From Canna indica (Eukaryota; Streptophyta; Magnoliopsida; Zingiberales; Cannaceae): a stretch of 64,000 nucleotides of DNA. The stretch spans positions 53,460,501 to 53,524,500 of the forward strand of contig CP136891.1 in assembly GCA_034359265.1 (NCBI GenBank), read 5' to 3'. The notes beneath the pieces are model-generated. The model searched no databases, was not told where the DNA came from, and was given only the letters and a program-made list of their open reading frames with translations. Of this stretch, positions 48,174-60,359 are shown one piece after another (position 1 is the stretch's first letter; every line of letters begins with the position of its first letter). Position numbers and translations under genes: made by a program.

Positions 48174-49731
48174 TAATTTCATGGAGAATTAATTTCAGGT
48201 TCCATATCGGTTAGCGCATGACGTCCCCGATCGAGAAAATCAAAGAAATCGAGGAAATAGGCAAGGACGCTCGTCAACGCTCGGGATTCTTCGAGAAGAT
48301 AGAGTTTAGGTTTAGGGCGTCTAGAATGATTATGTAATCCTCTTTTATGATGCAAAATCCAAAAAATGAAATTCGAACCCCAAAACAAGAAAACTCAAAA
48401 AAAAAAAAATGGCCTAGAAATTCTCTAAGCCTAGGGAGCTCCTTGGAGGACTATATGACCTAGATATTTTCTTGGCACCAAAAGTCCCGATAATTATTTG
48501 TTAGGTAGAAACAAGTTAATGACCTATTTTTAAGGAGTTTTTGGAAACCTTTAACATTTCCATATTTGACCCAAGAGATTATAATTTTTTTGGTTTTCGT
48601 AAATTTGTACTAGACCCCAAAAGCTAGATTTTGATTCTTTAGATATTTTTATTGAATCCAAATGGAGGGTAATCCTTATATGACATTTATGTTTTTAAAT
48701 TAACTTAAAGTTAAGAAATGTTTTATAAGACTTAAGGATACTAGACCTTACTAAAACTACCCTTAGAGTAGTTTCGGTCAATTGGTCGGTCGAATGGTCG
48801 GTCGGTCTACCAACGATCGGCGAGAGGCAAAAACCAACAGTGGGCGTTCGGTCGACGTCTGGTCGATGGTCCGATCGACCAACAGATCAACCGACTGATC
48901 AACCAACGATCGATAACGACTCTATTTTGAGTCGTTGAGTGGAGTTCTACCCGAGCTCTCTTCATGCCTCTCTATATATTTGAGACCCCAGCCTTCGTGT
49001 ACACTACTTGATCACTTCTACCATATATGAGACATCCTTTGATCAATTCTAAACTTTTTTGAGCCATTCTTTTGTGAAAAACCTAGCTTGAGCTAAAAAC
49101 CCTTGATCTTGCCTTCTCTCTTCAATTGTTTCATCATCAAGGCATCAAGAGGAAGGTATGAATCTTGTTGTGGAGCTAAGTACTTTATTGTTTAATTTAT
49201 TGCTCCATTTAATGTTTTATTTTATTGCTTATTTCATTGTAATTCAAGTGTGTAAAGATCTAGTGTGTAGATCTTGAGTTTGGTGGTTGCCTTTGTGTAG
49301 AGGCCTAAATCTATCGATGTGTTTAGTTTACTAGGATTAGTTGTGTTGTCCTTAGGGTTTGAGGTAGGAGAGTGCTTTCGATAGGAAGACGGAGACTTCC
49401 GGGTGTGAAAGTGTCTTCGGTGTGAGAGCGGATACTCTCCGGTGAAAATGTCCTCATTGTAAAGGAAACAATTAATCTAGTAAAGCTAAGTTAGAAATCC
49501 TAAGTGAGAAGGGCATTAGGGCTGAACCACTATAAATCATTGTGTTAGCATTGATATATTGTTTGTGTTTAATTGCCTTACTTATTGCTTTCGCATTTAG
49601 TCATTGAATTGTGAATTGCCTAAAGTAATCAAGAAATGGTTAAAATCAAAATTAGGCTTAAAGTTTAGTAAACACACTATTCTCCCCACCCACCCCCCCC
49701 CCCCACCCCGTAGCAGTCCAATTCACTAACA
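48174..49731 (+). repeat. LTR-B copy lacking its first ~50 bp
   Basis: Starts inside LTR-B at 'ggaactaataatttcatgg' immediately after the terminal ACA of the previous fragment, and runs to 'caattcactaaca' at 49,731. It contains the GGTCGA-rich cluster (48,775-48,912), a TATATATT box (about 48,973) and a long C-tract (49,690-49,708). No target duplication was found. Confidence 0.83.
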
Positions 49732-50179
49732 AGTAGTGTTCTTTCACCTTACAAGGATAGAGGCGATTTCTCCGTTTATCTCATCTCAAGCCTTTTCGGC
49801 TAGACTTTGCCCCCTAGCTTCCGGCAGCAAGAGGCTTGAAAAAGGTTGAACTTGTCTGCTTCAGAACTATCATGATTTGGCGCTGGAAAATCTTACTGCG
49901 TAATGGGTGATGCTTTGAGGCTGTTGAGCATTCATACATCGAGCTAGTGATTGAGGCTGCTAATCTCCTACGTCTCACTTGTTAAACTCGTTGTTCTGCT
50001 TCCTATCTGTATATTTTCAATCCTGATGATAAATACAAATTTGTTTTTACTCACAAAAAAAAAGGCAACAATAGGTAATTATTACTATAATAAAAGGACC
50101 ACCTTGACAAAAATTAATTTTAGAGGCATGTGAAATTGCTGGTGTAGACTATTTTTAATTATGATATTTTTTTGTGGCA
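49732..50179. other. No gene seen
   Basis: Ordinary AT-rich sequence between two LTR-B copies, with a 12-base A-run near 50,054. No motif recognised. It may be older single-copy DNA since it is the target of the 50,185 insertion. Confidence 0.5.
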
Positions 50180-50837
50180 TCTTATGTTGGGCTAAGATTT
50201 TTAATCTTGGTCTTAATCTCGGTTTTGATGATAACAAACATAGAACTAACGATTTCATGGAGAGTTATTTCAGGTTCCATATCGATTAGCGCACGACGTC
50301 CTCGATCGAAAAAATCAAAGGAATCAAAGAAATCAGCAAGGACGCTCGTCGACGCTCAGAATTCTTCGGGAAGTTAGAGTTCAGGTTTAGGGTGTCTAGC
50401 ATGTGTTGTAAATCCTCATGATAATGCAAAGAACCCAAAATACCAAATCCAAATCCCAAAATATGAAAAATTGGAAAATTAGAAAATGACCCTGAAATTC
50501 ACTGAGCCTAGAGAGCTCCTTGGAGAGCTATATAACCTAGACATTTTCTTGGCACCAAAAGTGCCGATAATTATTCCTTAGGTAAAAACTAGATAACGAG
50601 ATATTTTTAAGGATTTTTTGGAAGCCTTTAGCCTATCCATATTTGAACCGAAAAATTATAAAATTTTCATTTTTTCAAAAATTTGTACTAGACCCCAAAA
50701 GTTAGATTTTGATTCTTAAGGATTTTGATTTTTTAGATATTTTTATTGAATCCAAATGGGGGGTAATCCTTATATAGCATTTATGTTTTAAATTTATTAA
50801 CTAAAAGTTAAGAAATGTTATATAAGAGGACTTAGCG

Positions 50838-51693
50838 AATACCGATTCTTCACCGTTACCTTGTTAAGCTGCCGGTAATCAATGCACATCCGCATGTACC
50901 CATCTTTCTTTTTCACAAAGAGCACTGGAGCACCCCAAGGTGAAACACTTGGGCGAATGAAGCCCAACTCAAGCAGCTCCTGCAACTAGGACTTCAACTC
51001 TCTCAACTCAGTTGGTGCCATCCGATACGGTGGAATGGAGATCGGCTTCACCCCTAGGTGTAAATCAATACAGAATTCGATCTCCCTCTCTGGAGGCAAC
51101 CCTGGAAACTCCTCTAAGAACACATCAAAGAACCCGCATACCATAGGCGTCCTCCTAATGTCCCTAGCCACATCTCCGTCTCCCTCTGCCACAGACACAA
51201 AGGCCAAGAAGTACTGGCATCCACCCAGAATTAGCTTTCGGACCTCGAAAGCTGAAATCGACACCAACGAATCTCCCATTCCCTCACCCTGGAACCTAAA
51301 TTGGGACAATCCGAGCTTACTGAAGGACTCAGTCATAGCCCTGCAATCCACTAAGGTGAAATGGTCCGCCAACCAGTCTATGCCCAAAATTACATCAAGC
51401 TCTAACATCAGTAGGAGTGTCAATTCGGCTATCAACACATACCCACAAATGACAACCTCGCAGCCCCGAAAAACTATCTCTGCCATCACAAAAACGCTCG
51501 TAGGCGTAGACACCACAAAAGGCAAATCAACTACAAACGGTTCCCCTGCCAACTTAGCAGCAAACAAAGTAGATACAAAAGAGTGCGTAGCACCCGGATC
51601 AAATAAGACATATGCAATAGCAGAACCTACAACAAAGTTACCTGACACTATTGCCCTGGACGCCTCAGCGTCCTCTTGGTTCATAGCAAACAC
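50838..51693 (-). pseudogene. Chromovirus gypsy protease and RT N-terminus
   Basis: On the minus strand: the protease reads FDPGATHSFVS, where the family has DSGA (Ser to Pro beside the catalytic Asp), and ends LDVILGIDWL. The linker leads to RT with EEFPGLPPEREIEFCIDL and ISIPPYRMAPTELRELK, a TAG at 50,986-50,988, then [20 protein letters not shown] and [13 protein letters not shown] is cut at about 50,838 before its YxDD site. Both the changed protease residue and the stop make it inactive. Confidence 0.9.
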
Positions 51694-51726
51694 CCATGCA
51701 GCGGGCCTCTCTGAACCACCAGCTCA

Positions 51727-52675
51727 CTAGCCTCCTCCCTGAGTCCGACCCCTTTGAGCTTCAAAACCCACAGACATCGGTGCCTTTCCTCTAGTCTGAT
51801 CAGGCTGCTGACTGCCCTTGCTAGGATAATCCTTTTTGTAATGCCCAGTATGCCCACAACTGAAACATACCTCTGAACGTCCCCAGCAAGCCCCTAGTGC
51901 TTCTTGTGACATCGATTACACTACTGCGGCCCATGTCTCCATTGCGAACCTCCAGATGACACCCCTGGTCCAGACCCCATGTGGCCTCTGGAACTATTAT
52001 GACCTCTGCCCTACTGTGGATCCGCTATCCTGAAAGTCCCCTCTGAGTGAGCTGGCCGACCCCCCGAAGGCTGGGACCGAAACTTTTTCTTCTACCATCA
52101 TGCCTGTCTGTCGGTACCAGTGCCTCTTTCTAGAGTGCCTCATCTACAACCCCGAGCAAAGGAAGTGTCCTTTGTGTAATGAATCAGTCTGGACATCTAC
52201 GACCTCAATCCCTCAACAAACCTCTTGACCCTGGCGATCTCTGTAGCTATCAAGGTGGGATGGTACTTCGAGAATGAGTGAACTCCATCTCATAATCTAT
52301 CACCGACATACTGCCCATCTGACGCAGTAGCTCGAACTCTTTCGCTTGCCTATCCTGAACGCTCATCGGCGGGTACTTCTCCACTATAGTAGCTCTAAAC
52401 TCCTCCCAAGTAGGGGGTGATGCATCTGCTATTCTGCGGTCCCTCCAGGTGTGAAGCCAATCCTTGGCTGGACCTCTCAGCTGTAACCCGATCAGTTGAG
52501 CGATCGTCTTAGAAGAACAACCAAGCTCCCTCCACAGCCCATAGCAATCTCCCAGGAAACTAGTGACCTCCACCCACTGATTTGTCCTTGTATACTCCGG
52601 TGGCCTGAATGCAACAAAATTTGCATATGAAGGTGCTCTGGGGGCTCTGCCCACCGGTGCCACTGGCTGGACCAC
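51727..52675 (-). pseudogene. Chromovirus gypsy gag with zinc knuckle
   Basis: Gag at 52,675-52,250 reads FRPPEYTRTNQWVEVTSFLG, LRGPAKDWLHTWRDRR, TWEEFRATIVEKYPP and EFELLRQMGSMSVIDYEMEF, the standard Ty3/gypsy capsid. After frameshifts, 51,912-51,727 holds the knuckle CFSCGHTGHYKKDY, where the last Cys is Tyr. Same protein as the relic at 20,614-21,214. Confidence 0.9.
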
Positions 52676-52953
52676 CTCTGGTGTTGTGGGTGCTGCTAGT
52701 ACTGGTTGTGGCTACTGCCTCAGCTCCTGCTCCCTACGGAAAGCCTCAGTCAGCTCAGCCACTCAAGCCTACATCTGAACAACCATGGGATCTTGTCCCA
52801 CATCCTCTCACCCTAAGTCGTTAAGTAACTAAACTACAAGTCGCGCTGAGGTGCACACTTAGCCCACTGATCTCATAACATACCCCTACCATATACTGAT
52901 ACGCTAGAAATGCCTTATACGGTGACAACTCTAGGTCATAGTCAGACCGAACC

Positions 52954-52969
52954 ACACACTCTGATACCA
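52954..52969 (-). promoter_or_regulatory. Primer-binding site of the gypsy element
   Basis: On the minus strand TGGTATCAGAGTGTGT, complementary to initiator Met tRNA with one change (C to T in the twelfth base), three bases after the LTR end at 52,973. Confidence 0.88.
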
Positions 52970-52972
52970 TAT

Positions 52973-55815
52973 TGTCATGCCCCAAACTCAGGGTCACGTG
53001 ACCGGCCACGGTATATGTGCTTATACCCTGCAGCCTAACTCATGCACATGCCAACTCATAAAAGATAGTGGAAAGAAACAATAGTTTTTATTATAAAGAG
53101 AAACAGAAACAGATTTCATTAAACAATAAAGTTTTTAGAACAAGGTTCAATTGCGAAAATAATAAATCAAGTTCAATAGTTCATCTTAACAAATAAAAAC
53201 TGAATAAAAGACATGAATGTCTCCACGGGACTACAACTCCAACATCAAAACACAAGTGCATGACAAAACTACTACAGACTCGACTACGACCCCTAACTAG
53301 GACTGCTATGAGATCAATGTAGCTCCTCTACCCTCCAGCCACGCCAAGTGCTCCAACCCACCTCATCGGTCAAGCTCTGCAAAACAAAAACAAACGACAA
53401 TGGATGATTTCGAAAGAACTCAATGAGCGATTCTACCAACCCCCATGAAAAACCAAACACAGATATAATGCATAAAGCAAAACTCCTGACTCAAGCAGGA
53501 GAGATCACAAGGGAGTGACCAGCTAATAGGCCATCTGGCCACCACCTACCCGAAGGCAGCCAACACTCAAACGGTTAAGATCAACAGGCCTAAGCCTACC
53601 ATGCCCTAAGGTAACAAAACATACTAGGATAATAAGGATGGCCCTCCAAACTTATCCTAAAATAAAGAAACTCGGGAGCAATTGGGATTGGCCAATCCAA
53701 ACTTGCTCCACGAGACGCGTAGGAACAATCAGGAATCATCCATCCGAACTTGCCCCTTTAAGATATCACAAGAATAATCGGGATTTGCCCGTCCAAACAT
53801 ATTCCTTAAAAGCACCTTGGGAATAATCAGGATTTGCCCGTCCGAACTTATTCCACAAGGCCAAATCGAAACAATCGAGATTTACCCATCCGAACTTGTT
53901 CCAAAAAGATAACGTAGGAATAATTGGAATTCGCCCATCCGAACATAATCCTTTAAATATAGAATCTTGGGAACAATCGAGATTTGCCCGTCCGAATTTG
54001 TTCCATAAGATACGCAAGAACAATCGGCATTTGCCCATCCGAACTTGTTCTACAGGTTGGAAATTAGTCATCCAACCTTCTGAGCCTAGCCCGCGATCTG
54101 GCTCCTCAACGAGACTCTCCGTCATTCATAAAGATATGGCGTAACATAACCTAAGTCAAGTCTCTCCTATAGTGTCTTAGGGGTGTCTTTATTGGGAAGC
54201 GTCTCAACACTCCAATACCCGACCCCAACTCATAGACCCGTACTGTTATAACCCGTGAGGTTTTATTTCATGCATAACTTTATGCTGCCCCTTTTTAATT
54301 TTAATCATGCAATTAAAATTATAATCACCAAGATTAGGGTTTTGTTTTAGCTTACTGTTATGTCGGATACTGATGTATCTAACCTGAATATGGTCTCCAG
54401 AGTGTGTCCTATATTTCCAAACTATGCTTTCGGGTCAAAACGATAGGTTACATGACTATATTCAGAAACATATTCACATCACAACAGAGATTTCAAAATT
54501 AGCACAGATTTGACAATTCAGCATTAATTTCCAGCAACATTGAATTTTCAACATAGCATGAAAATAAATCCGAATTTGCAAAAATTAGATCCTTAATTAT
54601 CATCAAAATAGAATACTAATCTTGAGATAAACCTCACAACTTTCATACTTATTAAAGAAGGCTAACAAGCATCAACAATATCTTTAAACAAGAAACAAAC
54701 ATCATGATCAAAAACCCATCTCAAGAACACTCATGGCATCATTATCAAAATTTTAATTTTGTAAAACATGAGTTATATCCAAAAATCACAGATTAATTAC
54801 AAGGCATGCTTTGACATATAGAAACTCAAATTGATAAGCAATATAAGGCATGGATATCAAGAACACCAAGAACCCTCACTTAGGCATTTCTTCGAACACC
54901 TTGAGGGCACCCTCATCTCCACCTTGGCCGAGCACCCCTAGGATCATCCTAGGGCTGTCGAGCCCCAAAGGGGAGGGTTTAGGGCCTCCTCAAGCACGAC
55001 AAACAAAATAAACAGCGAGAATTTGAGAGATCATTGGAAAATAAATCAAGAACAATCAAGCCTCCAAGAACGGCTTCAAGAATTCGAAGGAAAACCGAGA
55101 AGAAGGAGGGGTAAGACCACTCACCTAAATAGGAAGGATGATTAGAGGAGAAATTCCGGATGGCGGCCCTCGAATCCGACTTCAAAAGATGGCGGCTCGA
55201 CTCAACGAAGGGGGAAGAGGGGGCGGCAGCTCCACTCCAAGCCGCCGGCCTCAAGAAAGGGGAAAAGGGAGAGGGGCGGCTCGACTTGGCTGGGCGGCTC
55301 CTCTTTGCTTGGCTCCAAGAGAAAGAGAGAAGGAGAGGAAGGGGGTGGCGCTCGGCTTGGCTGCTGCGGCTTGAGGATGGCGGCTCCAGGGAAGGGGAGT
55401 GGGGCAGCTGGCTCGGCTTGGCTCCTCTCTCCTTTCACAGCTTGTGCGGCTCCAATAGGGAGCCACAAGCCCTAGGGGGGTTTATAATCCCTTCCCATCT
55501 CTTCAACCCTAACCTCCTTTAACCCGCATCCACCTCAATCCGGAGCCAAACCCGCAAACCCACCTTACCTTAATCTAACCTCATGCTAAACACATGCATC
55601 AGCCAATATGCGACATAATTTAATAATTCAAACAAATGCAACCACATAATTAAATAAATTCATCTACGCAAGCAAGAAATTACATAATTCATATTCCTAC
55701 TTACCCGAGCTCGCACCGGACTATGAGTCGACTTGGCTCGACCCCGGACTAGCCCGCTAGGCTGACAAACACAAACATAAAGGAAAAATAAATAAAAAAT
55801 ATCTAGGATATTACA
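52973..55815 (-). repeat. Complete Ty3/gypsy LTR (2,843 bp) shared by two copies
   Basis: Plus-strand ends TGTCATGCCCC and GGATATTACA. On its left lie a primer site and gag, so it is a 5' LTR. On its right lie a polypurine tract (AAGGAGGGAGGAT on the minus strand, 55,816-55,829) and the 3' end of pol, so it is also a 3' LTR. It contains GTCACGTGACCGGCC near the left end and a hairpin array at 53,626-54,051. GC-rich ORFs at 54,979-55,520 are not conserved as proteins. Confidence 0.92.
53626..54051. repeat. Hairpin array, second copy
   Basis: Same nine-unit layout as at 22,271-22,687. Examples: AGGATAA/TTATCCT (53,626-53,658), GGAATAA/TTATTCC (53,820-53,854), AGAACAA/TTGTTCT (54,017-54,051). 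The last unit pairs perfectly with A-T ends where the first copy pairs with G-C ends. Confidence 0.85.
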
Positions 55816-55864
55816 ATCCTCCCTCCTTAAAAAAAATTCATCCTCGAATTTCGAAAAAAGAAGA

Positions 55865-57376
55865 TTAAGGACCCACTAGATCATCAAACAATGAAGGATA
55901 TCGATCCCTCATATCCTGCTCCACCTCCCAAGTGGCCTCCTGCCCAGAATGGTGCTCCCACCTAACTTTAACCAAGGGAATCTCCTTGGATCTCAATTTT
56001 CTGACATGCCGGTCTAGCAACTCAACTGGCGGCTCTTCATAGGAAACTACTGAATCCACCTCCACTGCGATAGGCTCAATCACATGGGACTCATCCCAAA
56101 TGTACTTCTTCATCATAGACTCATGGAACACCGGATGCACTCGGTCCATAATAGGAGGTAAGGCTAACTCATAGGCCACAGCTCTCCTACGCCTGAGAAT
56201 AAGAAACGACCCAATGAACCTAGGGCTTAGCTTTCCTTTCTTACCAAATCTCACCACCCCTTTCATAAGGGACACCTTGAGGAACACCATGTCCCCCTCA
56301 ACAAACTCTACCTCCCTGGCCTTTCCATCAGCATACATCTTCTGGTGATTCTGAGTTGCCAACAACCTCTCTCTGATTAGCTTCACCTTTTCTACTGCCT
56401 CCTCCACCAAGTCAGGTCCCATCACAAGGGAATCCCCTGCCTCAAGCCAACCTACAAGCGACCTGTATCTCCGCCCATACAAAGCCTCAAATGGGGCCAT
56501 CCCGATGTTGCTGTGGTAGCTATTATTGTAGGCAAACTCAATCAGAGATAAGTGCCTCTCCCAACTGCCCTCCAAATCTAGGACACATGCTCTCAGCATA
56601 TACTCCAGCGTCTAAATAGTCCGCTCTGACTGACCATCTATCTGAGGGTGAAATACAGTACTGAACCGAACCTGAGTGCCCAATGCCTCCTGGAAAGACT
56701 GCCAAAATCGAGCCATGAACTGAGTACCCCGATCCGAGATGGTCATAACCGGAACACCATGATAAGCGACGATCCAATCCAAAAACAACCTTGCATACTG
56801 CTCGGCTGAAAAGGTCATCCTGACTGGTATAAAATGTGAACTCTTGGTTAGGCGATCCACCACTACACAGATAGAATCATTGCCCTTCCCAGACTTTGGC
56901 AATCCCGTCACAAAATCCATGGTTATCTTCTCCCATTTCCACTCTGGTACTTCTAGGTGGGAGCAACCCTGCCAACTTTAAATGCTCAGCCTTAACCATG
57001 TGACACACCAGGCACTTAGACACGAACTCGGCCACTTCTCTATTCATACCTTTCCACCAATAATTCTGCCTTAAATCTTGGTACATCTTTGTGGCTCCCG
57101 GATGCATAGTGTATGTGGATCGATGAGCCATCTCTAGCACCTGCCAGCGAACCTCGGTCATATCTGGCACCACTATCCGGCTTTTAAACCTTAGAACGCC
57201 CTCCGAGTCAACACCGAACCCAATATTGGCATCGCCCCTCCTGGCCAGATCCTTAGTGAAAGCATAGAAAGCATCCTCCTCCTGGGCTGCTCGCAACAAA
57301 TCCACCAACATGGACGGCACCCTCAGGTAAGCCACCAGCACACCAGAAGCTGACACTGACAAGACTGCCCATCTCA
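55865..57376 (-). pseudogene. Chromovirus gypsy integrase with chromodomain
   Basis: Minus strand: 57,386-56,940 reads the RNase H/integrase linker and the HHCC zinc domain (HRSTYTMHPGATKMYQDLRQ and SKCLVC). The integrase core at 56,920-56,612 has MDFVTGLPKSGKGND, VVDRLTKSSHFIPV and ISDRGTQF. After TAG at 56,612 the frame continues at 56,599 (MLRACVLD, IEFAYNNSYHSNIGMAPFEALYG). The C-terminus ends in a chromodomain (VRKLRSKEIPLVKVRWEH, EATWEVEQDM), which in this family directs insertion to particular chromatin. Breaks: frameshift near 56,935 and the TAG. It is joined directly to LTR sequence at about 57,376, so the part before integrase is deleted. Confidence 0.92.
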
Positions 57377-58485
57377 AGGCTAACAAGCATCAACAATATC
57401 TTTAAATAATAAACAAGCATCATGATCAAGAACCCATCTCAAGAACACTCATGCCATCATTATCAAAATCTTAATTTGTAAAACATGAGTTCTATCCAAA
57501 AATCACGGATTAATTACAAGGCATGCTTTGACATATAGAAACTCAAATTGATAAGCAATATAAGGCATGGACCTCAAGAACACCAAGAACCCTCACTTAG
57601 GCATTTCATCGAACACCTTGAGGGCACCCTCACCTCCACCTTGGCCGAGCACCCCTAGGATCATCCTAGGGCTTCCAAGCCCCAAAGGGGGGGGTTTAGG
57701 GCCTCCTCAAGCACAGCAAACAAAATAAACAACGAGAATTTGAGAGATCATCGAAAAATAAATGAAGAATAATCAAGCCTCCAAGAATGGCTTCAAGAAT
57801 TCGAAGGAAAACCGAGAAGGAGGGGTAAGACCACTCACCTAAATAGGAAGGAGGATTAGAGAAGAAATCTCGGACGACAGCCCTCGAATCCGACTTCAAG
57901 AGATGTCGGCTTGACTCAACGAAGGGGGAAGAGGGGGCGGCGGCTCCACTCCAAGCCACCGGCTTCAAGAAAGGGGAAGAGGGAGAGGGGCGGCTCGGCT
58001 TGGCTGGGCCGCTCCTCTCTTCTCGACTCCAAGAGAAAGAGAGAAGGAGATGAAGGGGGCACTCGGCTCGGCTGCTGCGGCTTGAGGACGACTGGCTCGG
58101 CTTGGTGGCTCCAACGGGGAGCCGCAAGCCCTTGGGGGGGGATTTATAATCCCTTCCCCCCTCTTCAACCCTAATCTCCTTTAACCCGCATCCACCTCAA
58201 TCCGAATCCAAACCCACTAATCCACCTTAGCTTAATCTAAGCCTATGCTAAACACATGCATCAGCCAATATGCGACATAATTTAATAATTCAAACACATG
58301 CAACCACATAATTAAATAAATTCATCTACGCAAGCAAGAAATTACATAATTCATATTCCTACTTACCCGAGCTCGCAAGCTCGCACCGGACCATGAGTCG
58401 ACTCGGCTCGACCCCGGACTAACCCGCTAGGCTGACAAACACAAACATAATGGAAAAATAAATAAAAAATATCTAGGATATTACA
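57377..58485 (-). repeat. Truncated gypsy LTR (outer LTR)
   Basis: Collinear with 54,660-55,815 of the complete LTR, very similar by eye, and ending TATTACA at 58,485. The first ~1.7 kb (plus-strand left part, including the hairpin array) is missing; integrase joins instead. It touches LTR-B at 'gcctt'. Confidence 0.9.
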
Positions 58486-59202
58486 GCCTTAAAGAGCCAC
58501 TCATTGCATCTCTACAAGAATTCTTGAGCCATCTTTGCGAAGAACCCTAGCTTCCATGATACAAGATTGATCTTCCCTTTGAACCTCTAAGATTTATCTT
58601 CTCAAGACATCAAGAGGACTAGGAGTTTCTTTTGGAGCTAAGTATTTGTCATTTGATTTATTGCTCAATTAGTTGTTGTATTTTGATGTTTATTTCATTG
58701 TATTTGAATTTATGTAAACCTAGGTTGCTAGATTTGATTGAGTTGGTGGTTGCCATGGTATTAAGGCTTAAATCCATTGGTGTAACATAGTTTACTAGGA
58801 TTAGTTGAGTTATCCTTATGGTTGAGGTGGGAGAGTGCTCTCGGTAGGAAGGCGGGATACTTCCGGGTGTGGAAGTGCCTTCGGTTTGATAGCAGAGACT
58901 TTTCGGTGCAAAGTTCTCATTGTAAGGAATCTAATTAATCTAGTTAAACTAGTTTGGAAATCCTAAACATAGTATTTAGGTAGTGGAGTAGGCATTGGAG
59001 CTGAACCACTATAAATCACTGTGTTAGCATTGTTTACTTTGCGTATCGTATTGCATATTTTTATTACTCGCTTTCGCATTTAATCGTTAAATTATGAATT
59101 GCCTAAGTAATTTAAGAAAATGTTTAAAATCGAATTTAGACTAATTGATTAGTTAACATACTATTTACCCCCATCTAGTGTGATCATTTTACTAACATCT
59201 TA

Positions 59203-59437
59203 TAATTTGTGTACTTAATATACATGCCATTGTAAATAATCGTGCCTCAAAAAATACCATCATATTAAAATTTGTCATCTAACTTGATGACACTAAGTCA
59301 TTTTCTTGAGGCGTGCATCAAAATATCTCATCGATTTTTCTTATGACAATCTGAGCATGCCATTAAAATGCCTCATTAGGTGAATGATCTAAGTGATCAT
59401 TCTTAATTTGTGTATACAAGAACCAAAGGGTGAATAT
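59203..59437. other. No gene seen
   Basis: Single-copy-looking AT-rich DNA between the LTR-B target site and the hAT MITE. No motif recognised. Confidence 0.5.
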
Positions 59438-60095
59438 TAGGGGTGAGCAAAAAAAACCGGTTTTTCGGTTAACCGAAAAATCGGTCCGAAACCGAACCGG
59501 TTTTTCCGATTAACCTAACCGGTTTTTACGATTTCAGTTTTTAATTTTTTGAAAAATCGGTTTTCGGTTTCGGTTTCGGTCCGAGAGGTAAAAAGTCCAC
59601 CAATTTCGGTTAACCGACTGGTTCGATATAATTTATTAATTTTTAATAATATATATATATTAAAAAATATTTATAAATTTTAAAAAATATATAAGAAATG
59701 ATAGAAAATTATAAAAAATTATAAAAATATATAGAAAATATATAGAAAATATAGAATATTAAAAATATTAAAAAAAATATTAAAAAAATATTAAAAAAAT
59801 AAAAATAAAAATATTAGTTTTTGTAGAACATCATCTTGGTTCAAGTGGTTTCACTTTCTTTCTTTTTTCTCAATGAGAATTCGGTATTTGTTTGAATTTT
59901 TCTCCATAATTTGCATAATATTATTATGTTTATAGGTTAAAAAATTTCATTGTGAACCGAAAAAATCGAAACCGAAATAGCGGTTAACCGAAGTTAATGG
60001 ACCGATTTACGGTTAATGATTTTAAAAAACCAAAGTTAATGTACCGCTTTTTTTTTTTGCTAATGAACCGATTAACCGGTCCATGCTCACCCCTA
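59438..60095. mobile_element. hAT-type MITE (658 bp)
   Basis: Ends TAGGGGTGAGCA and TGCTCACCCCTA are perfect 12-bp inverted repeats. Flanks GTGAATAT (59,430-59,437) and GTTAATAT (60,096-60,103) are an 8-bp target duplication with one mismatch, as in hAT insertions. The interior has repeated 'aaccgaaaaatcggt'-type phrases and an AT-rich centre. There is no transposase. Confidence 0.9.
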
Positions 60096-60178
60096 GTTAA
60101 TATATGGAGCATTCTTTTGGGATGCACAAGGTAACACTAATAACAACTAGTGGAAAGTAGGTTAAGTTATTGTATCAC

Positions 60179-60181
<3 letters not shown>

Positions 60182-60218
<37 letters not shown>
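60182..60218. repeat. (AT)n microsatellite
   Basis: About 18 AT dinucleotides in a row. Confidence 0.95.
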
Positions 60219-60219
<1 letters not shown>

Positions 60220-60359
60220 CCAACACTAATAACATAAAAAAAAAATAGAACTATAACATATGTTGCAAAAATTTCAAGAAAATCATGGTCGAGAACTAGC
60301 ACTAAGTCCAAGGATCGACTCATCACCATCCAATTTTCTCATGATAATAATGAGTTTGA

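Larger units (their letters stand above)
50185..59197 (+). mobile_element. Solo LTR-B with TSD TCTTA, split by a gypsy insertion
   Basis: LTR-B begins TGTTGGGCTAAG at 50,185 and stops at 'agaggacttag' (about 50,836). It resumes at 58,486 ('gccttaaagagccactc') and ends 'atcattttactaaca' at 59,197. TCTTA precedes (50,180-50,184) and follows (59,198-59,202), proving the two halves were one insertion. About 250 bp of LTR-B, including the palindrome cluster and TATA box, are missing at the gypsy junction. No LTR-B internal region is present. Confidence 0.9.

Noticed and set aside
51035..51730. 231-residue plus-strand ORF
   Set aside because: It is the antisense shadow of the gypsy protease/RT reading, which has the recognisable family motifs.
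54979..58174. GC-rich ORFs around 55,140-55,520 and 57,696-58,174
   Set aside because: Same LTR segment in two copies; frames shift between copies, so composition and not coding explains them.
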